Part shown: positions 17,763-26,920 of the stretch, in pieces
Numbering within the stretch: the stretch's first letter is position 1
Layout: every line of letters begins with the position of its first letter
Assembly (NCBI RefSeq): GCF_900107635.1
Contig: NZ_FNRD01000010.1
Span: 107,513-171,512 of the forward strand
Reading direction: 5' to 3'
Source: Flavobacterium gillisiae
Lineage (GTDB): Bacteria > Bacteroidota > Bacteroidia > Flavobacteriales > Flavobacteriaceae
Length of the DNA stretch: 64,000 bases
Translations under genes and position numbers: made by a program
Notes under the pieces: generated by a model
What the model saw: the letters and a program-made list of their open reading frames with translations, nothing else
What the model was told of the DNA's origin: nothing
Databases searched by the model: none

Positions 17763-18260
17763 ATGGAATTTAAGTTTGTTAAAAATGCAAATGTTTCAAG
17801 TGATGATTTAGTAGAAATAGCGACAATTAAACAGTCACAGTGGAATTATCCAATTGAAGATCAGTTAGAATGGATAAAAAGTAACATATTGCCTAATGAT
17901 ATCCATGTTTTGATGTTTGAGAATGGGAATGTTGTAGCATACATGAATTTAGTACAAGTACAAGTACAGGTTAATTCTAAGGAAAGTACATTCATTGGAT
18001 TAGGTAATGTCTGTGCGGTGGAGAAAGGAAAAGGATATGGTAGAATTTTAATGATAGAAGTTCAAGAGTATATTAAAGCCCAAAATGTGCCTGCAATTCT
18101 ACTATGTAAAAAAGAGCTAATAAATTTTTACACTAAATTTGATTGGAGGCTGATAAAGAATAGAAAAGATAGTTATATTAAGAATGATGAAATTAATTTT
18201 ATGATTTATAATTTTAGCGATTATGTAGATGTTCTTAAGTACGACGGAAGAATCTTTTAA
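17763..18260 (+). CDS. GNAT-family N-acetyltransferase
   Basis: A 165-residue GNAT protein. The acetyl-CoA-binding motif is seen as VEKGKGYGRILM (about residues 89-100), followed by a helix and the typical C-terminal NFYTKFDWRLIK beta-bulge region. It starts 3 bp after the DegT-like paralog, and this is the last gene before a 338-bp gap. The position suggests that it acylates the amino group placed on the CapE-derived sugar. An unrelated amino-acid or protein substrate cannot be excluded. Confidence 0.72.
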   Translation: MEFKFVKNANVSSDDLVEIATIKQSQWNYPIEDQLEWIKSNILPNDIHVLMFENGNVVAYMNLVQVQVQVNSKESTFIGLGNVCAVEKGKGYGRILMIEVQEYIKAQNVPAILLCKKELINFYTKFDWRLIKNRKDSYIKNDEINFMIYNFSDYVDVLKYDGRIF

Positions 18261-18475
18261 TTAAGCGCTTTTCATATTATAATCATTATTGAAGTTTAGA
18301 AAATTTATCATTTTGGAAGAATAGCCGAAATTTTTCGCCACTTCATAAAGCTTATCGATAAAAAAAAGTGGAGATTACAAAATTTTAGTTATTAACATTA
18401 ATTAATTTGTTTCTGGAAAAACCCTCCTTTTTTGATGGAGAGTACTGACATTTTTTTTAAAATAATTTTCAAGAA

Positions 18476-18515
18476 ATGACCTTTTGTTAATAATTTTTTT
18501 TCAAGAAAAGGTCAT
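18476..18515. other. Inverted repeat in the gap before wzx
   Basis: ATGACCTTTT (18476-18485) and AAAAGGTCAT (18506-18515) form a perfect 10-bp stem with a 20-nt loop. TTTTCAAGAAA also occurs as a direct repeat on either side. The 338-bp gap 18261-18598 has no gene; this hairpin may limit read-through or stabilise mRNA between GNAT and wzx. Confidence 0.5.
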
Positions 18516-18598
18516 GGGTATTATAAAAGTTTTTTTTGAAATTAAATTTTGTGCGAGTTTAGTTTAATAAGTTAATTATGTTTTTAAAGTACGATTAA

Positions 18599-20089
18599 AT
18601 GTCAAATGATTCGGGTACATATAAAGAAATATTTAAATCTACATTTCTTTTCGGTTTTGTTCAGGTCCTAAATATTATCTCAAAAGTCGGCATTAATAAA
18701 GCTGTTGCTATTTTTTTAGGAGCGGAGGGATTAGGAGTAATTAGTCTATATCAGTCTACTATAAACTTAATTGCATCAGCATCAGGCTTGGGTATTTCAC
18801 AAAGTGCGGTTCGAGACATTTCTGAAGCCAATAGTGAGTCTGACGGGGTGCGTTTGTCTAGAACTATAGAAATAACGACAAAAATAATTTGGTTTACAGC
18901 TCTATTTGGTGCAGTTGTCACTTTATTTATGTCTAAATTATTAAGTAAATGGACGTTTGGCAATGAAGATTATGTTATTCCATTTTGCTGGCTATCAATA
19001 GTTGTCTTCTTAAATGTGTTAAGTGAAGGGAAATTAGCTGTTCTAAAAGGAATGCGTGAACTAAGAGCACTGGCAAAAGCAAGCTTACTAGGATCACTTG
19101 TTGGGTTAATTTCAGGAGTACCGTTTTATTATTTTTTAGGATATGAAGGTGTGTTACCTTCACTTATTACTACAGCCCTTTCAACTTTGTTTTTCTCTTG
19201 GTTTTATGTGCGAAAGATTAAATATACCGCTGTTGAATTATCTTTTAAGAAGTCTTTCAGGGAAGCTAGTGGTATGATAAAAATGGGAGTTGCTTTAATG
19301 TATGTTTCTTTTTTGGGATTTATTACTGACTATATTATTCGAATATATATAAGTAATAATTCTAGTTTACAAATGGTGGGCTTTTTCGTTGCGGGCTCTA
19401 CAATTATATCTAGCTATTTTGGTATAATAATAAATGCGATGTCTACAGATTATTATCCGAGAATATCAGCGATAAGCAATGATGATAGAAGGTTAGCTGA
19501 AGAGGTCAATAAGCAGTCAGAAGTTGGTCTGATATTAGTTGGACCACTTGTCGTTTTGTTTATGTTCGTTTTACCTTTGATGATTAAAATACTTTATACA
19601 GAAAATTTTCTAGTTTCTATAGATTATATAAGTTACGCTATTTTTGGAACATTAATTTTAGTGTGTTCAAATTCTATGGGTATGGTTTTACTGGCTAAGC
19701 AGAGGTCAAATGTTTTTGTCTATTCTGTAACTTTTTCTAGATTACTAGGGATTATTTTGAATATTTTAAGTTTTAAATATTTTGGTCTAATTGGTTTAGG
19801 AATAGCTGCAATTATTATGGCTATTATTCATATTGTATTGATGGCAATAATAATGTTCAAGTTATATAAAATAACTTTTAAACCAGAATTAATTGTAATG
19901 TTATTTATAACGATTGGATTATGTATTCTAGCTTTTTTTGTAAAAGATTTTTCTAACATTTTTACACGTTATGCTTCAGGTAGTCTATTATTCATTGTAA
20001 GTTTATTATATTCAGTTTATAATACAAATAGAGTAATGAATATAAATGTTATAGGTGTTATAACGTCAAAATTTAATAAAAATGATTGA
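18599..20089 (+). CDS. wzx: Wzx O-antigen/capsule flippase
   Basis: Integral inner-membrane MATE/MOP-superfamily flippase of 496 residues that moves undecaprenyl-linked repeat units to the periplasm. About 12-14 hydrophobic helices are visible, and the N-terminus carries the motif KAVAIFLGAEGLGVISLYQS, typical of the O-antigen translocase (WzxE/RfbX-like) branch. The next gene starts inside its last codons (8-bp overlap). With the EpsG/Wzy-like protein at 23411 it indicates a Wzx/Wzy-dependent pathway. Confidence 0.87.
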   Translation: MSNDSGTYKEIFKSTFLFGFVQVLNIISKVGINKAVAIFLGAEGLGVISLYQSTINLIASASGLGISQSAVRDISEANSESDGVRLSRTIEITTKIIWFTALFGAVVTLFMSKLLSKWTFGNEDYVIPFCWLSIVVFLNVLSEGKLAVLKGMRELRALAKASLLGSLVGLISGVPFYYFLGYEGVLPSLITTALSTLFFSWFYVRKIKYTAVELSFKKSFREASGMIKMGVALMYVSFLGFITDYIIRIYISNNSSLQMVGFFVAGSTIISSYFGIIINAMSTDYYPRISAISNDDRRLAEEVNKQSEVGLILVGPLVVLFMFVLPLMIKILYTENFLVSIDYISYAIFGTLILVCSNSMGMVLLAKQRSNVFVYSVTFSRLLGIILNILSFKYFGLIGLGIAAIIMAIIHIVLMAIIMFKLYKITFKPELIVMLFITIGLCILAFFVKDFSNIFTRYASGSLLFIVSLLYSVYNTNRVMNINVIGVITSKFNKND

Positions 20090-20903
20090 TCTGATTAAAA
20101 ATATTCTTCGACCATGTGTAAGGACTATTAAGTTATTGATAAGGTTAAATTTAAGTAAGACTATCTATTTTAATTTTGCTACACAGCCTTTCAGCGTAGC
20201 AGTTAGGTTTCCATTTTTTATATATGGAAAATTCCACATTCATATTTTGAAAGGCCAAGTAAAAATTAATTCTAAGGTAACACGGGGAATGATCAAAATA
20301 GGTTATCGAGAATTCGATCTTGCACCAATTTCTTTTTTACCAAACCAATACTTGAATACAGGAAAATTAATTTTTAATGGTCCTGCGATAGTAAGTGGAG
20401 GTGTTTCTCTATCGATAAATGGTGGTTTGCTCAATATAGGCTCTTGCTGTACCATAGGAGGCGGTACTTTGATAAAAGCAACAAATGAAATATTTATAGG
20501 AGCAAACACTAGAATAACTTTTGGTTGTGTCGTTTTTGACTCTAACATACATTACGTTAAAAACATAACAACAGGTGTTATTAAAAACAATAATGGTCCT
20601 GTCTTTATTGGAAGTAATTGTTGGATTAACAGTGGCGCTTATATAGTTAAAGATGCTTTGATACCGGATTATTCAATAGTAGCCAGAAATAGTTTGGTGA
20701 ATAAAGATTTCTCTAAGGATGGGTATAATTTATTTATTGTTGGGAGCCCGGCTAAAGTAGCTGCAAATAATGTTCAACGTATATTTAGTATTAATGAAGA
20801 AGCAAGATTGAGTAGTTTTTTTGATGAAAATGATTTGACAGAATATCAATCTGAACAAGGACTATTTGTGGACCGTAACGAAATATTTGATAAACATTTA
20901 TAA
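20082..20903 (+). CDS. Hexapeptide-repeat (left-handed beta-helix) acyltransferase
   Basis: A 273-residue protein with a basic, partly hydrophobic N-terminus and a left-handed beta-helix from about residue 100 to 225 (ISINGGLLNIG-type turns, CTIGGGTLIKA, EIFIGANTRITFGC, VFIGSNCWINSG, IVGSPAKV). The pattern fits sugar O-acetyltransferases of the maltose/serine acetyltransferase group. It overlaps the end of wzx by 8 bp and precedes a lipoprotein hydrolase. It probably decorates the repeat unit with acetyl groups. Confidence 0.75.
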   Translation: MIDLIKNILRPCVRTIKLLIRLNLSKTIYFNFATQPFSVAVRFPFFIYGKFHIHILKGQVKINSKVTRGMIKIGYREFDLAPISFLPNQYLNTGKLIFNGPAIVSGGVSLSINGGLLNIGSCCTIGGGTLIKATNEIFIGANTRITFGCVVFDSNIHYVKNITTGVIKNNNGPVFIGSNCWINSGAYIVKDALIPDYSIVARNSLVNKDFSKDGYNLFIVGSPAKVAANNVQRIFSINEEARLSSFFDENDLTEYQSEQGLFVDRNEIFDKHL

Positions 20904-20914
20904 ATTATAAGGCA

Positions 20915-21994
20915 ATGAAAAATTTAATATTATTGTGTGCTTTTGCACTGATTTTCTCATGTACGACTCGCGATGAAAACAGTCCGGTTAATTTACCTAA
21001 AGAAATTCTTTCTCCTTTACAATCTGAAGTAGTTTACCGCTTTGATGTAAATGTTAACACATCTAATCCAAATATTATGGGAGATATTGGAGAAGATTAT
21101 ATAGATAAGGGTTTAATTATTTTACCAAAAGGGTATAGTTCTTCAGGTAACCCAGTAAAACTTGTTATTTACGGACATGGTGGCGGAGGTTACGTTAGTG
21201 ACAATTTCTCTGAATCTGAAAATGATAATTATTGTAAATTTATGTCATCTTTAGGATATGCAGTCTTAGATATGAGTGGAATTCCGGAAGGTTTAGTAAG
21301 TAAATTAAAAATTGATCGTGGTAGAACTGTGGGCAGTTTTATTGCTCTGCGTTCCTATATCGCTGGATATGATTTTGTTATGGATAACTTTAATATTGAC
21401 AGGAGCGGATGTTATTTTTTTGGAAATTCAAATGGAGGCTTAACAGGGATGAACTTAGCCAATTTATCAGAAATTCCTTTTATCGCTCAAGCTGGTATCT
21501 GTCCTATGATTAGTATTGAACGTAATCTATGGAGTTATAATGCTGGTACTTTATCATTATCTGGAGGCGAATTTAATTCTTTGCAAAATAGAGCTAATAT
21601 CATTAGGCTTTTCGGTATGGAAAACGTTAATAATCAAGTAGAATTAAATAAAGCCATATATGAAAAAGACAAAGTTGGAGTATATGATCCTTTCGATTAT
21701 TTGATTTATCAAAATAATTCTGATTATTCTGTTCCTTTTAAAATTTTTCAAACAAAGGATGACTGGGCAGTCAAATTTTCGCTTACCAAAGAATTTGTTG
21801 ATATAATGAATAAACGTGGAAATAATATTAGTTTACGTGAATTTGAAAGTGGTGGTCATACTCCTGAGCCTCAAAAAGGATCGGTTGGTACATATATTTA
21901 CCATTATAACAACTATTCATTAACAGCTACTGTTCTTGAAGTCGCTAAATGGTTTGAAGGTAAGCAAGGTTATCAAGTAAATTATAGAAAATAG
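20915..21994 (+). CDS. Alpha/beta-hydrolase-like lipoprotein
   Basis: A 359-residue exported lipoprotein. The signal sequence MKNLILLCAFALIFSC ends in a lipobox with the lipidated cysteine at about residue 16. Hydrolase features are an oxyanion-type YGHGGGG (about 89-95), a nucleophile elbow GNSNGG (serine about 169) and a late histidine in ESGGHTPEP. It sits inside the polysaccharide operon between an acetyltransferase and a glycosyltransferase, so an extracellular glycan esterase (deacetylase) role is reasonable. Feruloyl-esterase-like or other esterase activity is equally compatible with the sequence. Confidence 0.7.
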   Translation: MKNLILLCAFALIFSCTTRDENSPVNLPKEILSPLQSEVVYRFDVNVNTSNPNIMGDIGEDYIDKGLIILPKGYSSSGNPVKLVIYGHGGGGYVSDNFSESENDNYCKFMSSLGYAVLDMSGIPEGLVSKLKIDRGRTVGSFIALRSYIAGYDFVMDNFNIDRSGCYFFGNSNGGLTGMNLANLSEIPFIAQAGICPMISIERNLWSYNAGTLSLSGGEFNSLQNRANIIRLFGMENVNNQVELNKAIYEKDKVGVYDPFDYLIYQNNSDYSVPFKIFQTKDDWAVKFSLTKEFVDIMNKRGNNISLREFESGGHTPEPQKGSVGTYIYHYNNYSLTATVLEVAKWFEGKQGYQVNYRK

Positions 21995-22150
21995 TTAAGA
22001 TTATATAGAACGTGTTTGCTTTTACATAAGATTTCATCTAGAATGTATTTGAACAAAATGTTATTGTTTCTTTAATTTTTTTCAGCCTACCATTATTATA
22101 AATATTTTGCTATTTCACAAATATAAATCTTCAAACTTTAATTAAATATC

Positions 22151-23407
22151 ATGCTTGTAAACAATAGTAAGTATCTTTTATCAATAGTCATAGCCACAAA
22201 AGATAGGACAATGTATTGTATTGAAGCGATTAAATCGATAGTTGCAATTCAGTCAGATAACATACAAATTGCTATAGCTGATAATAGTGATTCTGAAGAA
22301 GTAAAGGAGTTTATACAAAGTATAAATAACCCAAATATTGACTATGTTTATGATAGCTCACCTACCAGCTCAATTGCAAATTTTAATAGAGCATTGGCCT
22401 TGGCAAAGGGAGAATATGTATGTATGATAGGGGATGATGATGGCATAACTACTGAGCTTTTAGCAATTACGCAATGGGCTAAAGATAATAATATAGACGC
22501 TGTAGTGGGAAGCTTAAGTGCTAATTACAGATGGGAAAACACAGGTGCGAGCAATACTGTTTTTACAAAGATGACTGGTAGTACTTTAACTATTACCAAT
22601 TTTGATTGTAAAGCACAATATGTCAATTTAGAAAAATCATTGCAGCAGTTAATGAAAGGAGGTTGCACTAATTATCTTGATTTTTTATTTCCAAAGTTAT
22701 ATCATGGATTAGTTAAAAGATCTTTTTTTGATGAAATTAAACACGAAACCGGTCATTATTTAAACGGACTAAGTCCAGATATTTATTCAGCAATAACTTT
22801 GGCCTGTAAGATTAATAACTTGGTTTATATTGATTATCCTATTACAATACCAGGGGTTTGTGCTGTAAGTACTTCTATCATTGAAGGGCAAAATAAGTCC
22901 AATTCAAAAAAAATTGAAGATATTCCTCATTTAAAAAATAGAGGAGAATACCATTGGAGTGAATTTGTGCCGCGCTTTTATTGTGTACAAACAATCTGGG
23001 CCGACTCTGGTTTTGCAGCCTTAAAAGATATGGGGAGAAATGATTTAATCGAAATGTTTAATAAATATGCTCTTTACTCAAAAATTTTAATTGCCGATAA
23101 ATCACTTAAAAACCTTTTGGAAACTCATTTAACTGCTGATTCTAAAATAAATAACAGCTCGTATACGAGAGAGTATCTGCTCACTTATGTTAATTATATT
23201 TGTTTTTTCACACAACAATTTTTGATTCGTTCACTTAGAAGGCTAAAAATAATTTTTAAAATTGGGAAATATGAAGAAATCACTAATTTACCTACTATTA
23301 ATGAAGCAATGTTAGAACTTGATCAATATTGTGAACGTAATACTATAAACAATGCTGTTTGTCATTTAAAAAACTTGCAAGATAACTCAAGATATATTAA
23401 GAATTAA
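22151..23407 (+). CDS. Family 2 glycosyltransferase
   Basis: A 418-residue GT-A glycosyltransferase. The N-terminal fold is clear: LLSIVIATKDRTMYCIEAI, then YVCMIGDDDG as the metal-binding DxD equivalent (about residues 93-102). The C-terminal half is helical and basic (RSLRRLKIIFK), suggesting membrane contact. It is preceded by a 156-bp gap without an evident consensus promoter and ends 3 bp before the Wzy-like gene. Donor and acceptor cannot be told from sequence. Confidence 0.8.
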   Translation: MLVNNSKYLLSIVIATKDRTMYCIEAIKSIVAIQSDNIQIAIADNSDSEEVKEFIQSINNPNIDYVYDSSPTSSIANFNRALALAKGEYVCMIGDDDGITTELLAITQWAKDNNIDAVVGSLSANYRWENTGASNTVFTKMTGSTLTITNFDCKAQYVNLEKSLQQLMKGGCTNYLDFLFPKLYHGLVKRSFFDEIKHETGHYLNGLSPDIYSAITLACKINNLVYIDYPITIPGVCAVSTSIIEGQNKSNSKKIEDIPHLKNRGEYHWSEFVPRFYCVQTIWADSGFAALKDMGRNDLIEMFNKYALYSKILIADKSLKNLLETHLTADSKINNSSYTREYLLTYVNYICFFTQQFLIRSLRRLKIIFKIGKYEEITNLPTINEAMLELDQYCERNTINNAVCHLKNLQDNSRYIKN

Positions 23408-23410
23408 ACA

Positions 23411-24457
23411 ATGATTTATTTTCTAATTTGTTTAATTTTTATTGTATTTGCTTATTTAGAGGCTATTGAATTAAATAAAGTTTCAGCAGCTATTTATGGA
23501 ATTTTAATTTCAGTTATCATGATTGCATTTGTCACGTTGCGTGATAAAGTAGGAACTGATTGGTTAGCTTATTTTAATGCTTATTATGATGCCAATAAAA
23601 ATATACATTGGGAAGTTGAGCCTGGTTATAGTTTTTTTAATGATTTTTTCTCTAAAAATAGTTGGCATTTTAATGTTTTTGTACTTTTTTTGAACACAGT
23701 CTCTTTAAGTTTATATTATTCTAGCTTAAAAAGAAACGTTGGGTTAATAGTTATTGCTTTACTAATATTCTACAGTGATTATTTTCTATACTACAATTTT
23801 AGTGGCATCAGGCAGGCACTAGCTATTTCTATACTAGTTTATAGTGTACGTTTTTGCGTGAGTCGAAACTTTTATGGTTTTGTCTTAGCTTTGCTGGCTG
23901 CAATGAGCTTTCATGTTACCGCTATTGTTTTTTTTATAGCATATTTTATTCCTTTTAGAAAGATAACACGTAAAGAGGGATTTGTTGCCCTATCTTTCTT
24001 TTTTACGGTGTCTTTTCTAATATTTGCAATTGTAGAGTTGCTATCTCCTGATTTAGCATATAAGGCAAAGTTTTATCTAGAGTTACAAGAAAATGCTCCT
24101 GATTTAAAGTCGCTATTTGTTGTTGGTGTTTTTAAGCGATTATTGATTATTGGTATTGTATGGTTGTTTGGTAAAAATATCTGGCAATATGATAAAGCAT
24201 ATTTCTTTTTTAATACTTATTTATTTGGTTTTGGTTTATATGTAAGTACCTATTTGTTGTCACCAGATATTGGTGTTCGATTAAGTAGTTATTTTATAAT
24301 TTTCGAAATATTTTTGGCAGGTTATTTACTTCTGGCAAATCCCAAATTAACAAATAGACTTCTGATTGTAAGTTTTTTTTCGATGATTGCCTTGTATAAA
24401 ATTTACACTTATACTCAAATGTATTATTATCAGTATAATTTTATTTTTTTGAATTAA
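23411..24457 (+). CDS. wzy: EpsG/Wzy-type polysaccharide polymerase
   Basis: A 348-residue integral membrane protein with about 9-10 transmembrane helices and the EpsG-family pattern: VTLRDKVGTDWLAYFNAYY near the N-terminus, FSGIRQALAISI in the middle (the arginine-containing GIRQ motif) and FHVTAIVFF. Such proteins polymerise undecaprenyl-linked repeat units in the periplasm. The stop overlaps the next start as TAATG. Wzy proteins are poorly conserved, so the assignment rests on the EpsG motifs and on the position between glycosyltransferases. Confidence 0.8.
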   Translation: MIYFLICLIFIVFAYLEAIELNKVSAAIYGILISVIMIAFVTLRDKVGTDWLAYFNAYYDANKNIHWEVEPGYSFFNDFFSKNSWHFNVFVLFLNTVSLSLYYSSLKRNVGLIVIALLIFYSDYFLYYNFSGIRQALAISILVYSVRFCVSRNFYGFVLALLAAMSFHVTAIVFFIAYFIPFRKITRKEGFVALSFFFTVSFLIFAIVELLSPDLAYKAKFYLELQENAPDLKSLFVVGVFKRLLIIGIVWLFGKNIWQYDKAYFFFNTYLFGFGLYVSTYLLSPDIGVRLSSYFIIFEIFLAGYLLLANPKLTNRLLIVSFFSMIALYKIYTYTQMYYYQYNFIFLN

Positions 24458-25542
24458 TGTCTACATCTATTCTTTTTTATTTTAATAGTTTACAGCCGTC
24501 AGGAGGTATAGAACGTGTAATAAGTACACTTGCTAACAAATTATGCGAAACGCATATTATTACAATAGTAGTAAAGGATCCTGCGATTTCATTTTATCCA
24601 TTAGACTCTCGTATTATACTAGTGAGTTTAAATAATGAATTGAATTTTGACATGAATAGTCGCTTTAAACGGTTATTTACAGCAGCTAGATCAGCTCTAA
24701 AGAATGCGATTGCACTTCATGCTTTTTTAAAAGAAAATAAATTTGACAATTATTATATAGCCCATCCTCTTAATGCGATGGAGTTTCACTTGGCCAGAGG
24801 TTTTCGCAGGACTGACACTATTGTTACAGAGCACGGTGGAGTAGACGCATATAATTTAGTATATAAGAAAATAAAGGACTGGATATATGCTAAAGCTAAA
24901 GTCTATGTAGTTCCCACCACGACCGATACTGAGATTTATAAAAAATTAGGTTATCCTACACAATACATCCCGCATTTTAGATCTGATTTAAAATATGAGA
25001 AATCAACATTAGAGTTAAATACAGTGCTTACTATTGGAAGATTTACAGATGTCAAACAACATTTACTATTGCTTAAAGTATGGAAACAAGTAATAGATGC
25101 GATCCCATCTACTGAGTGGAAACTACAAATTGTCGGAGAAGGAGAATTGCATGAAGACTACATAAACTTCATTAACGTTAATAAGTTACACAGTAGTGTT
25201 GCTATCCTTAAACCTAACGTTGATGTCGCACAGTTTTATAAATCAGCATCCGTGTTTGTAATGACATCAAAGTCAGAAGGCTTTGGAATGGTATTACTCG
25301 AAGCCATTTCTTTTGGATTGCCTTGCATTAGTTTTGATTGTCCTGCAGGACCTAGAGACATGATTAATGATAAAAATGGTTTTTTGATTGGACCAAATGA
25401 TGAAATTGCATTAAAAAATGCGCTGATTGAATTAATTAGGAAACCTGACCTACACAAACGCTTAGGAGCACAAGCTTATCTTGATAGTGTTAATTGGCAA
25501 GATGAAAACATATTAAAACATTGGTTAAAAATTTTAAATTAG
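24457..25542 (+). CDS. Family 4 glycosyltransferase
   Basis: A 361-residue GT-B retaining glycosyltransferase. The N-terminal acceptor domain has FNSLQPSGGIERVISTL, and the C-terminal GT4 domain contains GRFTDVKQHLLLL, LQIVGEGE and the EX7E signature in SKSEGFGMVLLEAISFGLP (about 268-286). TviE- and WbdB-like enzymes of this kind transfer hexoses or HexNAc to lipid-linked oligosaccharides. It overlaps the wzy stop and precedes a GT2 by 4 bp. Confidence 0.87.
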   Translation: MSTSILFYFNSLQPSGGIERVISTLANKLCETHIITIVVKDPAISFYPLDSRIILVSLNNELNFDMNSRFKRLFTAARSALKNAIALHAFLKENKFDNYYIAHPLNAMEFHLARGFRRTDTIVTEHGGVDAYNLVYKKIKDWIYAKAKVYVVPTTTDTEIYKKLGYPTQYIPHFRSDLKYEKSTLELNTVLTIGRFTDVKQHLLLLKVWKQVIDAIPSTEWKLQIVGEGELHEDYINFINVNKLHSSVAILKPNVDVAQFYKSASVFVMTSKSEGFGMVLLEAISFGLPCISFDCPAGPRDMINDKNGFLIGPNDEIALKNALIELIRKPDLHKRLGAQAYLDSVNWQDENILKHWLKILN

Positions 25543-25546
25543 GAGT

Positions 25547-26320
25547 ATGGTTTCAGTTATAATACCTATGTATAATGCCCAGGACTCTATAATAAGATGT
25601 CTAGAATCTGTGATAAAACAAACCTACCACGGTGCAATGGAGATTATTATTATCAACGACGGTTCTACAGACGGTTCAGCGGCTTTAGTGGATGATATAA
25701 TTAAGAATAATAATTCTCTAATTGATATCCAACTAGTGAACAAAGATAATGGAGGTGTTTCTTCCGCCAGAAATAAAGGGCTAGCCTTGGCACAAGGAGA
25801 ATATATTGCTTTATTAGATTCTGATGATGAGTGGTTGATTGATAAAGTCGAAAAGCAATTAGATGTGTTTTGTCAAAATTCCGAAATTGGCTTTGTTGGA
25901 GGCTTAATTAATAAACCTAGTAATGATGAGCCTAAAATTGTATTGGTATCATTGTCAAAATTAATTTTTAAAAACTATTTTCAACCTTCAACTGTTATGT
26001 TTAAAAAAGAAGTACTAGATAAAGTGGGCTTTTTTGATGAAACACAAAAATATGCAGAAGAAGGAAACTACTTCATGAGAGTTGCTGATAATTATACATG
26101 TGCTTTATTAAACGAACAATTGGTTTTATACGGACAAGGAAAAGTTGGTTTTGGTGTTAGTGGTTTAAGTGCCAATCTCAAAGAAATGGAGAAAGGTGAA
26201 CTGAAAAATCTATCGTTTGCCTACCAACAAAATTATATTTCCTTATTTACTTATGCAGTGGCAGTTTTTTATTCCGTTTTAAAATATTTCAGGAGAATAT
26301 TGATTGTAAAAATTAGATAA
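25547..26320 (+). CDS. Family 2 glycosyltransferase
   Basis: A 257-residue GT-A protein with a canonical N-terminus (MVSVIIPMYNAQDSIIRCLE), IIINDGSTDGS (about 33-43) and YIALLDSDDEW carrying the DxD (about 87-97). A hydrophobic stretch near the C-terminus (LFTYAVAVFYSVLKYF) may be a membrane anchor. It is one of the packed repeat-unit-assembly genes; donor unknown. Confidence 0.87.
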   Translation: MVSVIIPMYNAQDSIIRCLESVIKQTYHGAMEIIIINDGSTDGSAALVDDIIKNNNSLIDIQLVNKDNGGVSSARNKGLALAQGEYIALLDSDDEWLIDKVEKQLDVFCQNSEIGFVGGLINKPSNDEPKIVLVSLSKLIFKNYFQPSTVMFKKEVLDKVGFFDETQKYAEEGNYFMRVADNYTCALLNEQLVLYGQGKVGFGVSGLSANLKEMEKGELKNLSFAYQQNYISLFTYAVAVFYSVLKYFRRILIVKIR

Positions 26321-26321
26321 T

Positions 26322-26918
26322 ATGCTAAAGAGATATGGCTTTAAAGGCTTTATAAAACTTATTATATCGTATATAAATACAAAATTGTTTTATAGAAAAT
26401 CAAGACTGATTCGCTTACCGTTTGATGTTAGAAATAAGTCTAATATAGATTTTGGACATCAATTAACTACAGGAGTAGGATGTAGAATTGAAGCATTTCC
26501 AGAAAGCGAGAAAATTGTGTTGAAGTTCGGCAATAATGTGCAGCTTAATGATTATGTCCATATAACTGCGATGAGTGGTGTTACCATCGGAGATAATGTG
26601 TTGATGGCTAGTAAAATTTTTATATCGGATTGTACTCACGGGAGTTATTCAGGAGATATTAAAGACAGTAATCCTGATAGTGTACCAATAGACAGGCCAT
26701 TGTCATCTAAACCAATAATCATTGAAGATAATGTTTGGCTTGGCGAGTCTGTTTCGGTGTTGCCGGGTGTAACAATAGGTAAAGGGACTATTGTCGGGGC
26801 TAATTCAGTCGTTTCAAAAGACCTTCCTAAATACGTGATAGCAGTGGGTTCGCCAGCTAAACCAATTAAAAAATTTAATTTTAGTGCCCAAAGATGGGAA
26901 AAAATACAACTACAGTAA
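26322..26918 (+). CDS. Hexapeptide-repeat O-acetyltransferase
   Basis: A 198-residue left-handed beta-helix acetyltransferase. Hexapeptide turns run from about residue 60 to 180 (VQLNDYVHITAMSGVTIG, VWLGESVSVLPGVTIGKG, TIVGANSVVSKDLP) and the family ending VIAVGSPAKPIKKF is present. CatB/WbbJ/maltose-acetyltransferase-like proteins of this type O-acetylate glycan residues. Its stop lies 2 bp before the ATG of the epimerase. It is the second acetyltransferase of the operon. Confidence 0.82.
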   Translation: MLKRYGFKGFIKLIISYINTKLFYRKSRLIRLPFDVRNKSNIDFGHQLTTGVGCRIEAFPESEKIVLKFGNNVQLNDYVHITAMSGVTIGDNVLMASKIFISDCTHGSYSGDIKDSNPDSVPIDRPLSSKPIIIEDNVWLGESVSVLPGVTIGKGTIVGANSVVSKDLPKYVIAVGSPAKPIKKFNFSAQRWEKIQLQ

Positions 26919-26920
26919 AA

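Noticed and set aside
26894..26920. Upstream ATG for the 26921 epimerase
   Set aside because: It lies inside the preceding acetyltransferase and adds nine unconserved residues before MKNILITGG.
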